Made by a program: the position numbers and the translations under genes
Part shown: piece after piece, positions 60,493 through 64,000 of the stretch
Layout of the letters: each line of letters opens with the position of its first letter
Numbering within the stretch: position 1 is the stretch's first letter
Source of the DNA: Bacillota bacterium
Lineage (GTDB): Bacteria > Bacillota_A > Clostridia > Lachnospirales > Lachnospiraceae
Length of the DNA: 64,000 nucleotides
Assembly: GCA_023443625.1 (NCBI GenBank)
Contig: JAEZTQ010000096.1
Coordinates: forward strand, 9,736 to 73,735
Reading direction: 5' to 3'
Notes under the pieces: model-generated
The model's input: the letters and a program-made list of their open reading frames with translations, nothing else
Told to the model about the DNA's origin: nothing
Databases searched by the model: none

Positions 60493-62610
60493 ATGAAAAG
60501 AAAATTTGCAAGTATCTTAATGTTTATGGCTGTATTCTGTGTCAGCTATTTGATTAATATTCCAGAAGTAAGAGCAGAAGAAACTGGCTTGGAAGAGGAG
60601 TCTTACATAGAGACCAATGGTATTCTTCCCATTAACTCCATAGCAATTACTCAGTATCCTTCAAAGACTGTTTATAATCAGGGTGAAAGCTTGGATTTAT
60701 GGGATATGGTAGTAGAGGGGTATTTTAGTGATGGCACCAGCGTTGTTATAACGGATTATGTAATTACTGGTTATGACAGCAATTTGGTTGGTCCACAGAC
60801 AGTAATTATAAGTTATCAGGATCAATATACTTTTTTGAATGTAACAGTCAATCCTAAGTCCATTAAAGTAAGCAATATTTCTGTAACCGGCTATAGCACA
60901 TCTTCCATAAGTCTGTTGTGGGATTTGGTGCCGACGGCTGTGAGATATGAAATCTACAATTATGATAATATAACCGGAAGCTATATACTGGCGGGAACTT
61001 CTCTTACCAATAACATAACCATTAATTATCCGGCGGGAAGTATAGTAAAATTCTATATCTATGCTATAGAGAATATCGGAGGAGTTGAGTACAAGAGTGA
61101 GATATCCGATGAATTTGTAGCAGCCACCGCTCCTGAAGGGGTAACGGGTTTAAAAGTTACTAATACTACACCTAAATCAGTAGCATTAACCTGGGATATC
61201 ACCAATGGAGCAACAGGATATATGATTTATCGTGCAGCTGCGGGCTCATCAAAGTTTAGCTATGTTGGGACGGTAGTAACCAATTCTTATATAGAAGAGG
61301 GCTTATCCTCAGGTGTTGGTTATCGATATAGAGTATGTGCATATACCTATGATCCGGCTTATTTTGGCAAAAATTCCAGTATTATAGATACCAGTACGAA
61401 TCCCGCTAAGGCGGCTCTCAAGTTTAAGGCAGGTGAGGGAAAGATTAGATTCACCTATACTAAAGTAACAGGAGCTACCTATTACGATATCTATGTGGGA
61501 GATAGCAGTACGGGTTTTACTCTTCTAACCTCTCGAAAAGCGGGGGTTACCAATACTTTTGTTTCCGATGGCTTCCTCCTGGATAGTACTTATACCTTCT
61601 ATACTGTAGTAAGGCGTGAATATAAGGGAGTAGTATATGAAAGTCCTGCTTCTGATAATATCAGTGTTACTATAAAGGAGCTTCTTCCTACCAATACTGA
61701 GGGTAAATTCTTTCTCAATGAGTGGGATTTCGTAAAATCCTGGGCTTTTAAATATATTGGTTTCTTCCAACGTAATGTTGATTATTCAAGAAGTTATGTT
61801 ATACCAGGGCTTAAGACAACGAATGTGGGAGGTTTTTCCAGTACTAATATGTGTCCCCAGGCAATAACTTTTGCCGGTGATTATCTGCTGCAGACAGCTT
61901 ATGATATGGCTGGTGAAGAAAACTCAGTTATTTATGTAATGGATAAGAAAACAAAGAACCTGCTTACAACCTTAGTATTGGCAACCAATACTCATGCTGG
62001 CGGTATTAGTTATGACGGTAAGAATATTTGGATTTCAAGAGGAACAAGTGTAGCTTCTATACCATTTTCGGAAGTTAAAGCAGCAGTAGCTACAGGAGCG
62101 CCCTATGTGCATGTGAAATATCACACCACCATCTCACTGGGTGTTACAGCATCCTTTATTACATACTATAAATCAAAGCTTTGGGTGGGAACCTATAATG
62201 AATTAAAATCCACTTATATGTACAGCTATACTATAGGAAATAAAAACACAACACCGACCTTGAAAAAAGTTGATACCATAGCAATACCGACGAGAGTCCA
62301 GGGTGCGGCTTTTACAACCAAGGGAACCTTGATATTATCTCGTTCCTGTCAGCAATATAAAGGTCTTCGTGGTTATATGCGCCAGATTGATCTCTATAAG
62401 CCGGATTTAACCAAAACCGTAAATGGGGTGATACAATTGGGGGATCCTACGAATACCGTAGCTATGCCCACCATGAATGAGGGTATTGCAATCGATGGCA
62501 GTTACATCTATGTAACCTTTGAATCAGGAGCATTTAAAAAATCTTCCTTTAAAATGGATCGAATTTGTGCTTTTAAATTATCTTCCTTAAATCAAAAAAC
62601 TGGAAAATAA
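60493..62610 (+). CDS. Secreted protein with Ig-like and FN3 domains and a C-terminal beta-propeller-like region
   Basis: 705 residues from the ATG at 60493 (TGGAGAG 9 bases upstream; the open frame extends to 60412). Signal peptide about 1-29 (cut after VRA). Big_3-like domain at about 50-125 (YPSKTVYNQGESLDLWDMVVEGYFSDGT), three fibronectin type III modules at about 130-395 (TGYSTSSISLLWD, TPKSVALTWDITNGATGYMIY, GEGKIRFTYTKV), then a region of about 400-705 with NTHAGGISYDGKNIWISRG and NEGIAIDGSYIYVTFESG repeats like a beta-propeller. No anchor motif, so it is probably released or wall-associated. Ligand or polymer unknown. Confidence 0.8.
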   Translation: MKRKFASILMFMAVFCVSYLINIPEVRAEETGLEEESYIETNGILPINSIAITQYPSKTVYNQGESLDLWDMVVEGYFSDGTSVVITDYVITGYDSNLVGPQTVIISYQDQYTFLNVTVNPKSIKVSNISVTGYSTSSISLLWDLVPTAVRYEIYNYDNITGSYILAGTSLTNNITINYPAGSIVKFYIYAIENIGGVEYKSEISDEFVAATAPEGVTGLKVTNTTPKSVALTWDITNGATGYMIYRAAAGSSKFSYVGTVVTNSYIEEGLSSGVGYRYRVCAYTYDPAYFGKNSSIIDTSTNPAKAALKFKAGEGKIRFTYTKVTGATYYDIYVGDSSTGFTLLTSRKAGVTNTFVSDGFLLDSTYTFYTVVRREYKGVVYESPASDNISVTIKELLPTNTEGKFFLNEWDFVKSWAFKYIGFFQRNVDYSRSYVIPGLKTTNVGGFSSTNMCPQAITFAGDYLLQTAYDMAGEENSVIYVMDKKTKNLLTTLVLATNTHAGGISYDGKNIWISRGTSVASIPFSEVKAAVATGAPYVHVKYHTTISLGVTASFITYYKSKLWVGTYNELKSTYMYSYTIGNKNTTPTLKKVDTIAIPTRVQGAAFTTKGTLILSRSCQQYKGLRGYMRQIDLYKPDLTKTVNGVIQLGDPTNTVAMPTMNEGIAIDGSYIYVTFESGAFKKSSFKMDRICAFKLSSLNQKTGK

Positions 62611-62646
62611 AAGGAAGAGGGATACACCCTTATAATGAAAATATAT

Positions 62647-62757
62647 AAAGAGGTAAACTCTACCCTATGTATGAGGTAACCTCCATAAACTAGATCTAAA
62701 AAATCTAACTTATGGGGCTCAGTTCATGTAGGGAGCAGTTTACCTCTTTTTTATTCA
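62647..62757 (+). terminator. Nested long hairpin structure downstream of the FN3 protein gene
   Basis: The outer stem AAGAGGTAAACT pairs with AGTTTACCTCTT, followed by a T run. Inside are CCCTA/TAGGG, TGAG/CTCA, CCATAA/TTATGG and TAGAT/ATCTA, in nested order. It is much longer (about 110 bases) than a normal terminator, so it ends the transcript but may also be a structured RNA element. Confidence 0.7.
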
Positions 62758-62782
62758 ATATAAATTACGTCCTATAGCATAA
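62753..62782. repeat. Dispersed palindromic repeat (core AAATTRCGTCCTAT), copy 4
   Basis: TTCAATATAAATTACGTCCTATAG; one arm is degraded, the core is intact. Directly follows the long hairpin, as copy 2 follows a terminator. Confidence 0.5.
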
Positions 62783-62808
62783 AAACCCTCCGTATCAGAG
62801 TGGTATAT

Positions 62809-63717
62809 TCAACGAAAGAGTGTATGGGGTGATGAATTCTTGCGGTAATGCAAGGGAGTTGTCCCTGTATGTTTTTTAAATAGACGTATAAATAAATTCG
62901 TATTTTCAAATCCGACGAGCCTACCAATTTCATAGATTTTATTATCTGTGTAAATTAGTGCTTCTTTAGCAGCATCAATTCTTTTGCTATTAAGATATTG
63001 AAAAGGGGAGACCTCATAATGTCGGGTAAATTCTCTACATATGCGAAATTTGCTTATATGATATTCTTTTTCAAGAAGGTCTAAGGAATAATCCTCTTGG
63101 AAATGAGCGTCAAAGTTATATCTTATTCTCGTCAAATAATCGGGTATATGGGAAGAAGATTCTTGGGGGATTTCTTTATCTATGGCTATTTCTAATAATA
63201 AATCCAATATTATTTTGGTATGAAGAAGGGATGATTTGCCCTCCAGTGTTAGCTGCTTCATGAAATTCTTGATTAACTTTGGTACAGTTAAATCTGAGGA
63301 AAAATTAACTATACAGGATTCATCACTAAGGATTATGTTATACAGGGTACTAACAGCAGCTCCGTTGATGAAGAAAACAATATAACTCCATTGGGACTGC
63401 TTAATATCTATTCGATGCCGTTTGCGACAGTCAATAAAAGCTAAGGTATTAGGAGTAAGAGCCTGACTTTTATTATCAATAATCAGATTTCCCATACCAT
63501 TTTCTGTATAAAGTAGACAATAGGAATCCAGTCCTGAGAGATCATAATAATATGGATAGGAAGCTGCTATTCTGCCATATGCCTGAAGATAGGGTAAATC
63601 ATATGCAGCCAAATACTGGGGAGATACTGCTGTGGGTAGATAATCTAGTAATGATATTGATTTTGTAAGTGATGTACTTGTATGTAGTGAGTTAATAAAA
63701 GCTTGTATAAAATCCAT
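62809..63717 (-). CDS. AraC-family transcriptional regulator
   Basis: 302 residues. N-terminal sensor region of about 1-180 with a cupin-like section (YTENGMGNLIIDNKSQALTPNTLAFIDCRKRHRI, about 70-103). C-terminal AraC domain (about 195-302): DYSLDLLEKEYHISKFRICREFTRHYEVSPFQYLNSKRI and YEIGRLVGFENTNLFIRLFKKHTGTTPLHY. GGAGGGGTTCC lies before the ATG on the minus strand. Its 3' end faces the secreted protein gene. The target and ligand are unknown; the location beside a secreted protein and an AraC regulator suggests a polysaccharide-response role. Confidence 0.92.
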   Translation of the reverse strand: MDFIQAFINSLHTSTSLTKSISLLDYLPTAVSPQYLAAYDLPYLQAYGRIAASYPYYYDLSGLDSYCLLYTENGMGNLIIDNKSQALTPNTLAFIDCRKRHRIDIKQSQWSYIVFFINGAAVSTLYNIILSDESCIVNFSSDLTVPKLIKNFMKQLTLEGKSSLLHTKIILDLLLEIAIDKEIPQESSSHIPDYLTRIRYNFDAHFQEDYSLDLLEKEYHISKFRICREFTRHYEVSPFQYLNSKRIDAAKEALIYTDNKIYEIGRLVGFENTNLFIRLFKKHTGTTPLHYRKNSSPHTLFR

Positions 63718-64000
63718 AGGAACCCCTCCTTAGGTTAACTGATTGAAGACAGTAACATTCAGTAAAATAATGTCCCTTAGATCATTGTACAGATAAAACA
63801 TTTTTACTTTACATCAAATATATGTAATATTATAACAAAAACAGTAATAAATATCAACTTGTAACGGAATATGGTTTGTGTCAAGTAAACGTTGGCATTT
63901 TTCTAACTGCTTTTCTAAAATGATATTTTATCTATTTTTTTGTTCACCAAGTAAGCCTTTTACAAGGTTTTGGTTTTTAGTATCCTAATGCCCTTTTAAA
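63718..64000. other. Terminal intergenic region
   Basis: About 280 AT-rich bases, upstream of the minus-strand AraC gene. No gene or strong promoter pattern that I can support; the region is cut by the window end. Confidence 0.4.

Overview
This window reads as chromosome of a low-GC, anaerobic, plant-biomass-fermenting member of the Clostridia. A Lachnospiraceae relative of Clostridium (Lachnoclostridium) phytofermentans is my best guess. That rests on AT-rich DNA with strong AGGAGG ribosome binding sites, a secreted GH5 cellulase with two CBM3 modules, many AraC-type regulators, CUT2 sugar transport with YesM/YesN-type sensing, and a fermentative redox set (Rex, iron alcohol dehydrogenase, NfnAB, trimeric [FeFe] hydrogenase). 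I saw no tRNA, rRNA or CRISPR array.

Layout. 1-2354: SHOCT membrane protein plus OmpR-type two-component system, with a Met/His-rich sensor segment. 3055-5150: TetR regulator with a perfect 28-bp operator controlling a two-helix membrane protein and a condensation-fold acyltransferase. 5.6-9.8 kb: subtilisin-like protein, an unknown 376-residue protein, a nucleotidyltransferase and a cytoplasmic GH18. 10.1-12.2 kb: FIST sensor with a soluble chemoreceptor. 13.0-15.3 kb: GH5-CBM3-CBM3 cellulase. 15.5-19.35 kb (minus): riboflavin operon with FMN riboswitch, tandem terminators and a ribD interrupted by an in-frame amber codon. 19.5-21.1 kb: CPBP-like membrane protein, LytTR regulator, DUF3021 protein. 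21.4-28.8 kb: regulator, C39-like protein, phage-type lipoprotein, sigma-factor remnant, Y-family polymerase/YolD pair, formate/nitrite channel, ClbS/DfsB protein. 29.2-34.6 kb: dCache chemoreceptor, conserved unknown, LacI regulator, and a two-gene unit with an ADP-ribosyltransferase-like protein.

35.0-43.5 kb is a sugar-sensing and uptake locus: YesN-type regulator, YesM-type kinase, membrane-anchored sugar-binding protein, then a CUT2 ABC transporter (ATPase, permease, binding lipoprotein). 43.5-46.6 kb is a block of gene debris (hydrolase fragment, IS66 fragment, Ig-like protein fragment) bounded by inverted copies of an 11-base sequence.

47.3-57.6 kb is the redox core: rex, a LysR regulator, iron alcohol dehydrogenase, nfnAB, hydrogenase subunits and a small [2Fe-2S] protein. 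Together they would re-oxidise NADH to alcohol or hydrogen and exchange electrons among NADH, NADPH and ferredoxin. ATATCGATAT palindromes overlie the rex promoter and lie in two pairs before the alcohol dehydrogenase, so I propose them as the Rex (or LysR) operator. The end holds a DMT transporter, dapA, two AraC regulators and a large secreted FN3-domain protein. Two dispersed intergenic repeat families (a palindrome with core AAATTRCGTCCTAT, and a leader element ending GGCAGAATGGAG) recur through the window.
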